Positions 1 to 13,052 of a DNA stretch of 64,000 bases are shown here, piece after piece (within the stretch, counting starts at the first letter, position 1; every line of letters starts with the position of its first letter). The notes below the pieces were generated by a model. The model had not been told where the DNA came from. It ran no database searches and saw only the letters and a list, made by a program, of their open reading frames with translations. Position numbers and translations under genes: made by a program. The DNA is from Opisthorchis felineus. Lineage: Eukaryota > Platyhelminthes > Trematoda > Opisthorchiida > Opisthorchiidae. Location of the stretch: NCBI GenBank assembly GCA_004794785.1, contig SJOL01003040.1, positions 807,608 through 871,607 of the forward strand, in the 5' to 3' direction.

Positions 1-3000
1 TATATATATTATAAGCTAGCTGTATGGGCCAGTCAAACTGCCAAATATTTATTAATCGCGGCGCTTGGCTTGTCTTGCTGTGACAAAGTTAGGCTCGTGC
101 GGCTTTATCGTGGAAATAAAATGAGGCGGATGTCAGGCATCAAACGGCCAACTGGCTGACCTATGTTCTGTTAATTGCAAACTTTTCTGCGAAGTGATAT
201 CATCAGAGCACAGTAACTTAGTGTTGCACCACTGTTTAGCAGTGCATCTGGGAGAAGGGGTTGAGTAGATGTGTTCGTTTTTAGATTCGTCTTGCTGGCC
301 ATTGTAACTGGCCGTTGGGATGACCAATCTTATTGTTTGCCACGTAAGTCAGTTCTCGATGGATCGACGTTCAGACGAAATTATGCTCCGCACCTCGCAC
401 CAGATGTCTATCATCCTGTCACGTCTCCAGGTGTCGTGTTTGCGGACTGACTCGTCCGCCAGACCATTGGTTCCTTTCGGGCTGTCCGATTGAGATGATG
501 ACCCTTTACCTGCAGTAGGTTGATTTACATGTCGGGTTACTGAGTTTATGACGAAGTGTCATGCTAACGGGAACTCTGGGTGCCCTGTATTTCCATTTAC
601 TGCGGCCTTCAGATTCCATGGATTGAATTCGGCTCCCTCTTGATCTTCGTGTGTGGAAACCAGGGATAATGGGTCGTGTTTTCCGAGATCAGCATTGGGT
701 TCCGCCATTCACGTAGATAATTTCCATCATGTGTCCAGTAATGCATTGATCGCAGTTGGCTCGCTACACCCCATTGTTCCAAGCACCCATATTGGTCATG
801 TCTTTCGGTCTTGGAAATAGTAGATTTGTGGGCTATTAGAAAACGACCAACTACTTTACTGTGTTTATTAAATCTTAATCTGTTGGGGTAAATTGTCCAG
901 CAAAGGGATTTGTGAGCACGTAGGATGCAGACTACAAAAGGATTCAGGCCAAACTGCTTCTAGAGAGAGGTTAATCATAAAGAAGTCGTCAGATTAACGG
1001 GGTGAAAAGTTGTGAACCGTTACAGCTCTTCTTCTGAGGTGTTTCTAAAGAGGCAGCAGCATTGTGTACTTCCAAAACACGACTGTCCTCATAAACTACT
1101 TGCACTCGCAGGCGGTGCATCACCGAAGGGAATGATTGTAATGATGCACAAATTGCCAGACAGTCCTGAACACGACTCTGCGTATTAAACTAAAAGCTGG
1201 ATCGGGCAAAATAATCCTATCTTCTGGCCAGTGTTTCATCAGCTTCGCTGAATGAGAAAATTGATTTCACTACTCGAAGAAAAAGTCATCCACACAGAAC
1301 GGCCGTTATTCACTAGCTTTAGTGGCATACATGCTAGGGGAGAACGAAGCACTTGCGAAACCAGTGGAGCGGTTAACGGCTGATTTCACAGCGTACCGGC
1401 TCATCAGCACACTACGTGTTGGTCACTCACAGAAAGCGTACATTCAACGCGAAAAGAACAGGAATGTGATGTTAGCACTAGTCAAGCGTTACGTCCAATT
1501 ACGTCAACCAGGACGTGAATTATCGACGCTCTCGCAGTGCTGGAAGGGTACAAGAAATTTTGGGACCCGTATAACTGTAGCAAGCCTGTATAGAACGGCA
1601 ATCCCAAACGAGATGCATGACGCACGCAAATGATGGCAATGGTGTGCTGTTATGACCAACTGAGTAAAGACATTGTTGCGTGAACCAGATTGTTTTTTAA
1701 CCGTCAAAGATCAGATGTTCTGTGTAACCTTGGAATTGACCAGCGCATACGTACTGATCTCCAAGGGCTTTTTGGACAAAGAGTGTTTCTGGATCCCGAG
1801 CAGATGGAAACTGACTATGTCCAAACGGCAGCAAAGAGATAAGTTCTAGTTACGCTACGTTTGGTTTACTCGAGCTGTTGGTTTCGGATAGGGTGGTTTA
1901 TACTTTGCGGAATTTCATGCTTTTCTAAGATCTAAGCGGATAAATGATACCCGGCCCCCTACTACTCTGAACACAACGACATGACCGAAACCATAGTGCA
2001 AGCGATTTAAAAGAAGCTGCTGTGTTACTTTGTGTCAGCTTGGACAAGATCCCACTTGCATATCATACCTGACGAATGATACAACCAAAGAGAAGCTAGC
2101 AGAATTAACGTTCGGACACCGACTGCGGGCTAAATCTTTCACATGTGAGCTGTCGTCCCAGAGTATTAGCCAAACACACAGAATCGAAGGAAAAATACGA
2201 CTCGTACACCGCGATTCTAGCTACACGCACCAAGAGAGAGAGAGAGAGTACACTGCAGCCGGCTGTCATCAGCCATCACAAGCCACGAAAGCAGACAGAA
2301 GGGTGGTACGGTGACCCCTTGAAAAACTCCCTGTAACCTAGGCCGTTAAATGCAACTCAGGTAGACAAACGAACTCTGTCCTGCTGGTTTGAATGGCTCC
2401 GATACCACTCCTCTGGAGTCATCAACATCACCATGGCGGCCTGTACGCGACGCTAGAGCCGTGTCCAGCTGGTTTCAACTAACTAAGTGAGAGATAGAAT
2501 GTGGTCTGATACGACTACTTAGCTTGCCACCTTGGGAGGAGGTACGTGTTCCTGAGTGCATAGTCATATAGATTCATCACATTATCTAAACGTCCGTGAT
2601 TACTCGCTTGCGCTATCTCGCCAAATTTTGCACTTTACAAACTGCTTGTCATTGAAATAAACCGGCTATTAGATCACTAAGCTTTCTTCTTTTGCTAGAA
2701 CCTTCACCTAGTTAATAGTAATCACCAGGGCCTTCCAGATCCGGGCATCCTGCTCGACCAGTGGAAGAGTGGCAACTCAAGACTGATATGTATTTGCGAA
2801 CTTAGTTTGACATTAGTATTCCACGGAGGCTGACAACACATGAGGCGTTCGCAAAGAATTTACAAGTGAATAAGCGATTCGTCATCCAAGGCGACAGATA
2901 ACAATAGTTATCCATCATGACTCAAGTCGACGTGATAGGCACCGAGAGTAAAACCGAAACGGAAGCGAATGGAGCGACGTATTTTGTAGAGGATGTACAA

Positions 3001-3448
3001 AAATAGGTTAGGGGTACATAAACACAGAATTCACAAGCGGATGCACAGGACAACAAATCACAGAAGAATGACAAATGAGCTGGGACTAGGGAGCGCAGGG
3101 CAAGAGGGTCGAGGTACCCTGTTATCGGAACAAAAAATTCCTGTGCTAGATAAAGGCGCTTCTAAATACGCGAATAAAATGATATTTTTCTGAAACTAAG
3201 AGACTACAACTCATTTTCCATAGTATTCACATGGTCATAAGTTAAGGAAGCGAATTCTGAGCAGCAACGAACCGAAAAGGCACATTCAATGAATGCTTTC
3301 TTGAAAGCGTACACGCAAGTGTGATGCATGTATCCAGAAAGTCAGTCGAATTGAAAGTGCTAAAACACAATGACAGACGCATGACAAACTGAGAGTAAAA
3401 CCAAGTCAATTCAAGGCAATGAGTAGCAGTAAAAAGGAAAGACAACGG
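1..3448. other. 3' flank of OSBP gene, nothing recognised
   Basis: The segment will contain the OSBP 3' UTR. Apart from a short (AG)n run at 2233-2248, I see no coding segment with family resemblance and no transposon signature on either strand. The short open frames here are at the length expected by chance. Confidence 0.5.
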
Positions 3449-3597
3449 TCAGTATATGTCAGGACAGCACGACCAGTCTTGTCGAGACTTGGCCTCCCAG
3501 TATTTTCCAGTGTAAACGTACGACTGCTCTCCAGTTACGTTATCAGTGGCGAGTGAGAACCAGCAAGGAGTGAACAGGGGATCCCGGGGTTCGGAGG
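3449..3597 (-). CDS. OSBP: OSBP terminal exon J with stop codon
   Basis: The terminal exon has an acceptor CTTTCCATGTGTTCCAG. It completes codon 754 (T|CC, Ser), encodes residues 755-802 and ends in TGA at 3449-3451. The end reads SYVYTGKYWEAKSRQDWSCC then PDIY; human OSBP ends with HIYRGEYWECKEKQDWSSCP then DIF. The 507-bp intron between exons I and J is the shortest in the gene. The 3' UTR must lie below 3449. I could not identify a convincing poly(A) signal on the minus strand there. Confidence 0.95.
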
Positions 3598-4104
3598 CTG
3601 GAACACATGGAAAGACGATGGACCAAATCCAGAAAATAATGGGCACAAGTTATGACCTGAATTTAATCACACACACATACTTCAAAACCTACCATGGACT
3701 CATACGTATTTAATCGAATGCTGATGTAAGCAAGCACTCAGTTTTATGACAGAAGGTAGGAAGTTTTATACAAGGCTCAGGATGACGACGGTAGGCTTGA
3801 ACTGCGTCCACTAATTCTTGCCCTTACCACTAACATCACATTCGCTGTATTCCATACTCTCTTTTCCACTTGGTTTTCCTTTCCCCAGATACCTTATTAA
3901 CTTCGTCATAGTATGACAGTGTCCCAGTCAATGAATAAGGTGATGTATTAAACTGCATAATAACTCAAAACCAAAAAATGGGGCGAAAGTACACGGAATC
4001 CGCGTGTATCTATACCACACTATTAACATCAATAGTTGCCGCGGAAAGGCAAGAGAAAACAGTTAAACGTTAAAGATTGTGCACAGCCGTAAAAAACAAC
4101 CTAC

Positions 4105-4297
4105 AAGACGCCTGTTCCTCCTCCCATCTATGACGCTTTGCTCTTTGTTTCTGTTCAATTCGACGTTTCTCCTCATTTGCTTGGTCCCACGCCCCGTCTT
4201 CCATTAGGCGCTGATCTGGTCGAAGACGAGAGTCAGTTGGTGCGATACCCGGTTCCAGCTCGTTTAACTCCACGGTGAACAGAGAGAAATTGTAGAT
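4105..4297 (-). CDS. OSBP: OSBP exon I: C-terminal helix with PI4P-contact residues
   Basis: The exon is 193 nt. The acceptor is CACAACGCGGTAG and the donor is TCTT|GTAGGT. It encodes residues 690-753 and the first base of codon 754. It contains LNELEPGIAPTDSRLRPDQR followed by LMEDGAWDQANEEKRRIEQK and QR, which is closely similar to human TDSRLRPDQRLMENGRWDEA. Lys733, Glu737 and Arg741 are spaced four apart. They correspond to the K336/E340/R344 triad of yeast Osh4, so the lipid pocket looks functional. The acceptor has a weak pyrimidine tract. Confidence 0.94.
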
Positions 4298-6319
4298 CTA
4301 CCGCGTTGTGAACCAAGAGAATCAAGAAGTAAGAATTAATGAAGAAAATTGAAAGAGCCTGGAAACAACGTTGAAGGCCAGTGTAATCTTACTGTTGCCA
4401 CTGGGTACCCAGAACTTGAATAGAAAGGGACCTGAAGCTTGTTGACAAGCAATACAACAAGACGTGGCTCTATGTATGAATTGGCGAGCATACACGTTTT
4501 GTCCGTCCACATCCTTTGAGGTGAGTGTGGGTAAAATAACGAGACAAAATGCAAAATATGCATCTGCCTAAGCTTAAAATCATTAATCAAAGCTCGAGGT
4601 AACAATTATAAATCTAAACCTTCAGTGTGGAGACATTGGAACAAGAAATTAAGTTGTGCCACATGGTTTAAAAATCATAGGTTACTGCTAGGTGCATTAT
4701 CGATCTTTTATTTCATATAAATTTTAGTATGGTTAAAAACTTTTTCGGGACATTTGCAGATACTGACTGACCACTGGACTCCTGGATACCACCGTAAATG
4801 TGATTTTTGGGGCGGGTGTTTTAGCGATAGATCAACGTAGGTGAACCGTGAGGCGTCAGATAACAGTTGTGATGTCACTACGTATCAGTCGGTGAAACAA
4901 TGCTGGCACATGTGATGTGTCGTGAAAGATTGAACTGAGTGATAACGGCGTGCTTGTCAAACGATGAATTATGACATCATGACCAATCCAGATGCTACAA
5001 GCACATGTGGTGAGTGACGGAGCATGACTAAACAAGTGCACAAAGTTCTAAATTAAGTAATATTTAAAATCTCTAACTGACTTTTAAGCTGAACTAACGA
5101 CTACGCCAGATAGACAGACGGACAGACACGGGTAACCTCACACCCCATTTGTGGGTGGGGTGTTGTGCGAGCTAGTTGCCTTTAGCTGATGGACGAGACA
5201 GGTGACACCACAAAACGTGAATGCTCGATAGACCATCAAAATGGATAGTCTTCCCGAGTAGGCTGAATGACGGCCGCAAAATAAAAAAGAAACCTACCAG
5301 TGTATGCAGCGTTCATCCCTGTCACTTTGGTAAACGGAACCTATGAGGAGGCCACTGCATAGGAGTACCAGAACTTAATTCACCATGACGATGGCTATTG
5401 AAAGGGCAGACTGTAAACACTAAATGAAAGCACAATTGTCCCGCCCAAGAGATCACATAGTCGGGAGTGGCGGAAATAGCACTCTTGTTGGAAGCGAGGG
5501 TAGGAGCGCGAGCAAATTTAGCCATGTATAGTCTATGGATTTTTATCGACATCAACCCTATGTGGCAAAACCAACCGAAGATACAGCTACCTCCAGTTGC
5601 CACACAGGACAAGAAAACACAAAACATACACCAGTTTCTATCACTGTGCACTGTACATCATGTCCACGTTAGTGAAATTCGAAGTCCTCTTCGATAACAA
5701 GCATATAAAAACGTTCGGAGAAGGGTTCAAAGCTTCATAGCATTAGTTATTTGTTCACGTAAGACATATTCTTTAGGTGTTGGGGGACAGTCTTTGGCGA
5801 AAATGCTATTGGGAGAAGGCTTCACCACTGAACAAGTGATGAAAGTAAAGGAGAATTAAAAGTCTTTCGGTCTGTGCTACATTCTTGACGGTTAGTAGTT
5901 AATCACTGTGTATACCAACGTTCCTTAAGGACCGATGGAAGGGTGCAAGCAAGAGACAGCGGAGCTACTCACGAGAGCTAAAGATCTATTTATCTACATG
6001 GATAGGTGACCAATTATCAATATCAATGTGTAAATCACAACGCCGATGTTGTGCACTGGGCAACAGTGGACGACCAAAGTGGTGGTGCACGAATTACGGA
6101 CCGAAAACCCGATTAGGATCTACCAGCTTGAGGTAGTGGTCGAGAGTGAGGTTGTTATGATCCTACTGGAAATTCGTTCTTCATGCCAGATAGATCAACG
6201 GAAAACAGCTGGACAGTTTCAATTCAGTTCCGCCAGACAATGTGCAGCGAACTTCCTCGCAGCCAGCAGTCGTAGTATTTGGGACTTAGGGGTAAAGTAG
6301 TATCGTGTGTGTGAAGGAT

Positions 6320-6790
6320 AGAGAGAGCTCTGTCCATGCGACCAGAACCTCCATATACGTGGGAGGTAAATGCTGCCTTCCTCCGAGGATGTACGGGTTA
6401 GTCAAAGTCGACCCCAAAAACCATGCACTCCAATCATTCAAAGGTTGACCAAGGTCATTAATGAATTATTCAGTATGGCCCAGGAGTAAATAAATCCTAA
6501 CATGTGCGTCACGCTGTTCAAAGGTATCTGCTGGGCGTGAAAGCATTAAGGTTCAGGCCTCACCTCCCCACGCGCTCGGGCTGAACCGGTCTCCTGTAGC
6601 TAAGTAGGCCAGACCATAGAATCATTGGCCCTGGACAAGGAAACTTTAACAACCGCTATCTCGACGCTCGGTCTCTTGAATCAGAAGTTAATGAGGCGAC
6701 TCAGAACGAAACGCTCCATCCTTCGGTCGGAACAACTGGGGAAAAGCGTTCGTACTTGTTGTCTTTCATTCACCGGAAATTCGTCTTACA
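6320..6790 (+). repeat. RTE-like LINE 5' leader remnant
   Basis: This degenerate copy resembles the leader of the LINEs at 40591 and 48083. Shared landmarks are the CTGCCTTCCTCCGAGGATG block, a following CAAAGGTTGACC and TTATTCAGTA, and the ATCATTGGCCCTG...CTCTTGAATCAGAAG block further on. There is no endonuclease or reverse transcriptase after it, so this is a short decayed fragment. Confidence 0.5.
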
Positions 6791-7559
6791 GGGTGACCAC
6801 AAACAACAGCAACATTTGGGTAATTCTGTGTTATAGCTAACCTGCTCAAAAGTGAATAACCATGTTACAGCTTTAAATTACATACAAATTGACACACAAC
6901 TTCGGTCACACTGACTCGCTTTCGGGTTTAATTGGTACACAGACGGATGAAAAAAGTGCAGTTACAACTGAGGAGCTAAAATCGGCATATTCAGACGCCA
7001 TGGCGAACGCAACAGTTACAGAGTAGATGACCGGCAAGAAAACGGCGAAAATCCGGTACTGGACGGGACATGATACGTGGGAAACAGTTAGGAATGTGAA
7101 AAAGGAGCCAAATAAGCGTTGACAACCGTCTCATGATGGACAACCGTATAGTGATTCCGAATGAATTGCAACAGCGCATTTTGTTCCAGATGTGTTCCAC
7201 CAAAGAATGGACTATTTATCGACAAGCAAGTGGAGGCGCATGTATGTGATTGTGACTGGCGTGCAATGGTACCGGAAGTAGCAGCAAAATGTTGACTTTT
7301 TAGTGACCACTTCCCACTAAACCACGGGCACGAAATCGCGGAAGTTTGAGGCTTTTTTCGTGATTGCAACCATTTGACTGCTGTTCACGCAATCTCCCAT
7401 GTGAAACGTTTTCGTCTAGTATACCCCCTTTCCGCATAAAAGTAAATGTGTTTGCATTTATTTCATAAATTTTAGCAGTTTTTTTACTCACCTGGAACTG
7501 ATATTCATGGGCCTACTCTGTCGTTTTTACGCGATCATTTCAGTGAACGGAAACACTGT

Positions 7560-8330
7560 ACAGATTTGCAACCTGTCAACCACGACTGTAATTGAGTGCA
7601 GTGCGTCTCAGGGAGCCTTTCCGTCACTTATTTTTACATTTTACACAGACCCTTTACACATCGGCGATCCAAACATCACATCGTAATACAATACGCCGAG
7701 GATATCGCCTTTGGCAAAGTTTTCCCTGTATCCGTTGATCATAAGCCGTTCCAAAAAGGTAACCATGCTGCCTAATCTTGGTCGAAAAGAATTTCCATCA
7801 GTCTGAACCCAAACAAGTGCTCCGAGATTACGTTCAAACTTCAACGTGGCCAACGTCTGGATAAGTTGCAACCACTGCCCTCTCCTACAATCGTCAGTGG
7901 TTGCGCTCTAGAGCATGGAAGTTAAGTTGTCTTGTGACCGGTTGTCCTGGCCACACACGTATTGCTAAAGAACCAATGACTGAGTTTCCCAAAAACGCTT
8001 ATCTGGTATACACAGTTATCCGTAGTCAAATCTCTCATCCTTGCCAATGTCGTACGCATGAGATTATACCGGTGTTTTTTCAGACTGTTGAGATTTAAGT
8101 CTACTGTCACCAGATGCTGTACCAGAATGCAGTTTTTCCCCAGTGGAATCATCCTTAATCTCATCATTGAGACCCCGATGGATAGGGATACTACAGCTTT
8201 CTCGCTCTTCCCGATACGACGCTTCATGAATCACTTCACTCCCTACATGCTGAAGCATGAAAATGTATTCTCAAGTGCCCTTGTGGAGGACAGGCGTACT
8301 TTTGCACACTAGGATACCTGCCTGTAAAGA
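7560..8330 (+). pseudogene. CR1/jockey-like LINE reverse transcriptase remnant
   Basis: Conceptual translation on the plus strand gives QGAFPSLIFTFYTDPLH, then HIVIQYAEDIAFGK, then SLNPNKCSEITFKLQRGQ. These are recognisable as the Q-G, Y-x-D-D (here YAED) and N-P-x-K regions of a CR1- or jockey-type reverse transcriptase. The reading moves between frames and has stops. Downstream, a C-terminal-like segment runs to about 8312 (RRFMNHFTPYMLKHE). The catalytic YADD has become YAED. This is a different LINE lineage from the RTE-like copies elsewhere in the window. Confidence 0.55.
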
Positions 8331-9235
8331 CCCCATAGTCGCCTACTTGGTTCGAACCAAGACTTCACCTTTGTCTTTTAGGTGTTTTCTACAGGAGTTT
8401 GTTTGGCTTAGATGCTGCGCCGATTGATGAGCTTGTGAAATGGTCTCAATTTGGCAACTTTTTTTTATACCTATTTATAAGTATCGGTATGTTTTCACAA
8501 GTTCACTTGGACGTCCGTCTGATAAGTGGCCAGCAATGGCGAATAAAGAAAACCTCTTGCCTTGTTTGTCAGGCACCCTGGTCACGTCCACGTCTCGCCA
8601 CACATTTTCACTTGAATTACTGTTTCCAAAAGCCTACCTTGATAGCAGTCGGAATGACTTGTAATTTGAGTTTACACATAAATTCCAAGCACAGCTGCTG
8701 CAGCTACAGGTCAGAACTGCATAATGACCTTGCGTATTTCGGAACGGAGTCCCCGAACGAAGCGTCACAGGATTGTATATAACAAACCAGGCCTGGTCTA
8801 TCGATGGCCAACTGGCTAGTGGCTCTGTAAAGCCGGGAAAATAATACAGTGCTTTCTGAGGAGGACCGCATTAGAGGGGCGGCCTCTCAAGAATGCCGTG
8901 GACACCCATAAGACCACATTAGGTAGATCGTTATGGGGAATACTTTATATCCAAATTACTATTTGCTGATAGAAAAAGGAAACTCAGAAGATAGAAATCG
9001 ACCGGTTGATCATCGAACGGGCAAGTAAGCCAACAGGATCGTGAATTACGACGAACAAGCCCCGAAAAAGGTGCGGTGCTCCGGGATACAGCACTAGGTT
9101 GGAAATCCGGTGGGGTATCCCTAATCTCACATCAGGATATCAAATACCTTACCAAGAACAAGATGTGCCGCTAAGCAGGGATTAGTTTGTCGAAGGGTAA
9201 ACGGATCCCGTATAAAGAAAGAAAGCTACACTTAC

Positions 9236-9397
9236 GTTTTCGGAACCCGGTGGGGGTGGTGTGGCTCGCCACAGAAGTTTTGAATCACCAATAGGTGAAC
9301 CGTCCTCAGAAACAGGTTGACTTTCTATGTAACTATCCCAGCAGCCACGGATGAGGCATTTAGGGTTTCCGGAAGGGTTCTGAATCACACCGGTAAC
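9236..9397 (-). CDS. OSBP: OSBP exon H: ORD late strands and Pro-rich loop
   Basis: The exon is 162 nt, 54 codons, residues 636-689, phase 0 at both ends. The acceptor is CGCGTCCTGTAG and the donor is AAC|GTAAGT. It encodes VTGVIQNPSGNPKCLIRGCW, then DSYIESQPV, then SKLLWRATPPPPGSEN. The family equivalent is VTGEVTDPSGKVHFALLGTW and, further on, LWKRNPLPKNAEN. The PPPP tract replaces the shorter Pro-containing loop of human OSBP. Confidence 0.94.
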
Positions 9398-12300
9398 CTA
9401 CAGGACGCGCAAGTAAGTGGAACAAACAAGAGGCATATAGCAAACATTCATGAGTAGCGCAGACAGAATGAAAAACTGACGATGACAAACTGGTGAAGAA
9501 AAGAAACCGTAGGTCCCATTTACACAGAGGCATGCAGATGAGACTAATATGAATAACACATTTTCAGCCACAAGTGGAATACACAAAATAAACAACCATA
9601 ACAGGAAATGCAAACCGAGCGGATAAGTCAAACCATTTCAAGCGTAGTTTGATCGGATTTCAACGAAATTAGAAAAATCTACGAGCAGAACGAAACGAAG
9701 ATAATAGAAGGGATACTATTTGGGCCAGCCATGTGGTAGGATGTCAGATGTGACATGTGGATCACAGCGGAAGACAACGACGTTTAGAGTACACTATCCT
9801 CAAACTGTAGCACCACCAAAACAATCGGGCAGCTGCCACAACCAACTAGCTCATCCCCTAATTAGCTGTTGCTTGATACAAGGGACAGGCGAAAAATCAC
9901 TAGCCTAATGACAGCACTCACCATCACAGGGCATTATCTGAAGATATTTGTTTCAAATCAATCATAGTGACTTGGTTACCAACCATGAACATAGCATATA
10001 AATATTTCCCATGAAAGAGATCCATTGGAGGCGTTCCCCTTCGCTTAGTAGTGCTGGATTAGACTGAGGTGAGCAGCAGCCTCAGAGGAAAAGATCCAAC
10101 CCTAGCTGTCCACACTAGTGAGGGGACACAGTTCAAGTCGACTTATTTTTTAAATTAGTCTAAGCGCCATGCACATGGATATCCTAACACCTACATCACC
10201 CAGTGGAGTGCACAGACTGCTCTGGAATCCATTGAGCCAGTTCTTGGAAAAATAGTTATTTAGTTACCGCCACTCTTGTCATTAAGTAAACTGTGAATGA
10301 CAGATCTCTTTTGACAATGTTCACAAGGTAAAAAGTAACAAAACAGAAGAGACAGTTAGAATGAAGAAGACTGTGGACCAACGGATCCTGACACATCTGT
10401 CAAGTCTAACATAGCTATAGTGGACAAATGACAAACCTTTTGGAAACAAAGGGTCGCGCAGCCGAGGCTACAGCGACAAACTGGTTAGGCAGCACGAATT
10501 TAGATGAAGATTCGTATTAATAAACCAAACTGCAAGTGAGATCGTCAGCAGTGGACGATGCGTGTTCAGAGGCAACAATCGAGTTTGTCAACACAGTGTG
10601 AAATAAGTGAGGTCTTCCCCAGACAGGTTTGGTAAGCAATCGGTGGAGTTACCAAACCTCTCTGAAATGACGACCGCCCAATCGGTCCCGAATATTCTCC
10701 AGTCAAGTGATGTCTTGTCACGTTCCCCAACAGTGGTGAAAGATATGGGTGAAAACGTAGGACTCGAAATCCCAAACAGCTGAGCACCCTTCAATAACAA
10801 AGACCATCTTTGATTGTGGAAACTTCGGACTATTCCAGTCATCAGTAATTAATGAACAAGCAACTGGTATTTTCAAAATGAAACAGTGATTCCAGCGAAT
10901 GAATTCAGAAAAGAGGAAGATTCGGTAAGAAATGTCACCGGTTTTGAAAGTTCACTCGATTTACATCAGTCCTTTTGAACGAATTGGGGTTAATGTATTA
11001 TATATCGGCAAATAGATAGCAAAAGTAATAAGCAAGGGGATTAGGACAGATAGTCAGCAAAAAGATTGAAGCAACCATGTGATTGTTGACACGCTGAAAC
11101 CCCACTAAATTTCGACAAATTGATCGGTCAAAGTCTAAGTGAAACTTTGGTGTTAGGGTATTGAGGTGCATGGGTGATGTGGGTTATGTTGGAAATCCAA
11201 AACAAAGCAAGATAGACGCAAACAGGAATAGGGGTTTAATGATACATAAAAGAATTTTAACGCGAACAGAAGATGTGGGTGATTTATTCTCACTAGGAGA
11301 GTTGTTCCCGGGCACACAGCGATAGACTGAGACGACGTGCAGCCATGGCCTCTGAAGCACCCAAGTTGTGATTCCACTGCGAATGGTAGAGAACCTCGAA
11401 CGTCGCCTGAGAAACTCCTCTAAGACCAGTTTGTTTGTGGTCTTTGGTTACAGCATTTCAGGCTATTGTGATGATGAATTTTAGGTTCTGGGTTTCCAAC
11501 ATAACCAAAATCGCCCAAAAACGTACTAGCAACATACTCACAAAAATACATGACTCGTTTAACGTTCTGCTGCGCGTGCTTGTCTCGGACACTGACCGGT
11601 TTTTTCATCAAAATCTGATCTGGCCAAGTCGCGGTAATACAAAGAGTACAATATAATAACTAATAATCGTTCGACTGCAATACCCTTCCGGTGTCTAACT
11701 GCCATGTCATCCGAAGGAAGCACAAGGGCTGAGATGCTGCCAGGCTTATGAGGAAGACTAAAAAATAGAGGCATACGCGACTGAATCATATGAAACTCTT
11801 ACCAAGTTCGAGAGGCATGTAATCCTGAGAAGCTTCGGCAAACATAATGCATCCGATCTTAGTGCTATTACAATCATCTACCTTAAACTAAAGCACACAT
11901 TGATTTGACTTAGTGAAGGCGACAATTATTAGCTAATATTTTGCCTTCAAAAGTGACAGAAGTTCATCAAATTTCAAAGCAGTTAGACTGGTAAACAATT
12001 CCGCAGATTATTGTGGTATCCCAGAGGACAGGCTAAGCCAACGAATTTCTCTTCGACCAAATTAAACGTATTTTTTCAATCCACACAACCGGTCTCATGG
12101 TGCGTTTTCACCAAAGACCCTGTGGCAAAAATGTCTTGCGGGAAAATTGCTCGGGCGCAATATGCGCATATGAATGGTTCAACACCATAGATGTGGTGCA
12201 TCCCATTGAGTCGAGGTAGTGGGACCATTCTATGCATCAGATACGGACATGTAGCACAACTTTCAACCCACAGAGGTTTCTAAACTTATTTGTTGCGACG

Positions 12301-12855
12301 AGAGTCAGAGACAACGCTGACTACTGAGGCAAAAAAAACTAATGTACTGATGGTGGAGTCACGCGTTGTTGCCACTTCCCGTCCTCGAGGCGCAGCAGTC
12401 CTAGACGCAGTTTCAAAATGCATGTACTACGACCTAGCGCTAAATAAGCATACGACACCATAGCAAACAAACTCTATGATAACAGATTGATAAACGGAGA
12501 CTAAACATCATACGAGAAAAGTTGTGATCAAACAGCACGTTATCTTATTAGCACCGAAAGTCTAGAAGTAGTCAAAAAGTATTCGGGAGATGTCAACCAC
12601 CACTCACCGCTTCAACGCTACACCCATTTCACTATGTTCCCCGACCATTTACCTGAGTGATGTCCCCTCAACGAACTGCACCGGCTACATCTTTTTGACG
12701 TAGAACAGCAAGGCGAAAATTCAAATGCAGAATGAGTCCTTGTTATCAGAGACTACGGAAAAACAACTCAGTTCGAGTGTGAATGCGCAAAACTCGACAC
12801 GAGCATCACATATATCAACACGAATGTTGACACTGACACTTAACCGCGGACCTAC
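9398..12855 (-). other. OSBP intron 7, mostly unrecognised
   Basis: Intron between exons G and H. A short SINE lies at 11655-11765. I recognise nothing else in this 3.5-kb segment on either strand. Confidence 0.85.
11655..11765 (-). mobile_element. tRNA-derived SINE, truncated copy
   Basis: The 3' half of the SINE family best seen at 58041-58223, in antisense. The landmarks are CGTTCGACTGCAATACCCTT, GTGTCTAACTGCCATG and GAAGGAAGCACAAGGGCTG. The tRNA-like head is missing or unrecognisable. An A/T-rich tail (TAATAACTAATAAT) abuts its 3' end. Confidence 0.65.
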
Positions 12856-13052
12856 TTGTTTAGGAGGACCCCGACCGAAATAGGTGTGGGCAATGAATCG
12901 CATCGGGCAGCTATAACCGGAGGTATGATTGCGGATCACCACATCTCCATAATTGTCAATCCAGAGACTACCAACAATCAGGTTGTGAACTACGGTGGTC
13001 GCCTTCGTCCAGGTGTAGCGCGATCCGTCAGGCAACAGTAGATTGACGGTAC
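12856..13052 (-). CDS. OSBP: OSBP exon G: ORD beta-sheet segment
   Basis: The exon is 197 nt. The acceptor is TTTCCCGACCCACCCTAG and the donor is CAA|GTAGGT. It completes codon 570 (G|GT) and encodes residues 571-635, phase 0 at its end. The segment YTWTKATTVVHNLIVGSLWI followed by DNYGDVVIRNHTSG matches the human YTWKKVTTTVHNIIVGKLWI and the following residues almost position for position. HTYFGRGPPKQ corresponds to YSYFSRDVARK. The codon that follows exon F falls in frame, with no indel relative to the family. Confidence 0.95.

Larger units (their letters stand above)
4298..9235 (-). other. OSBP intron 8, with LINE remnants
   Basis: Intron between exons H and I. It carries a degenerate LINE leader at 6320-6790 and a LINE reverse-transcriptase remnant at 7560-8330. 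I recognise nothing in 4298-6319 or 8331-9235. Confidence 0.85.
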
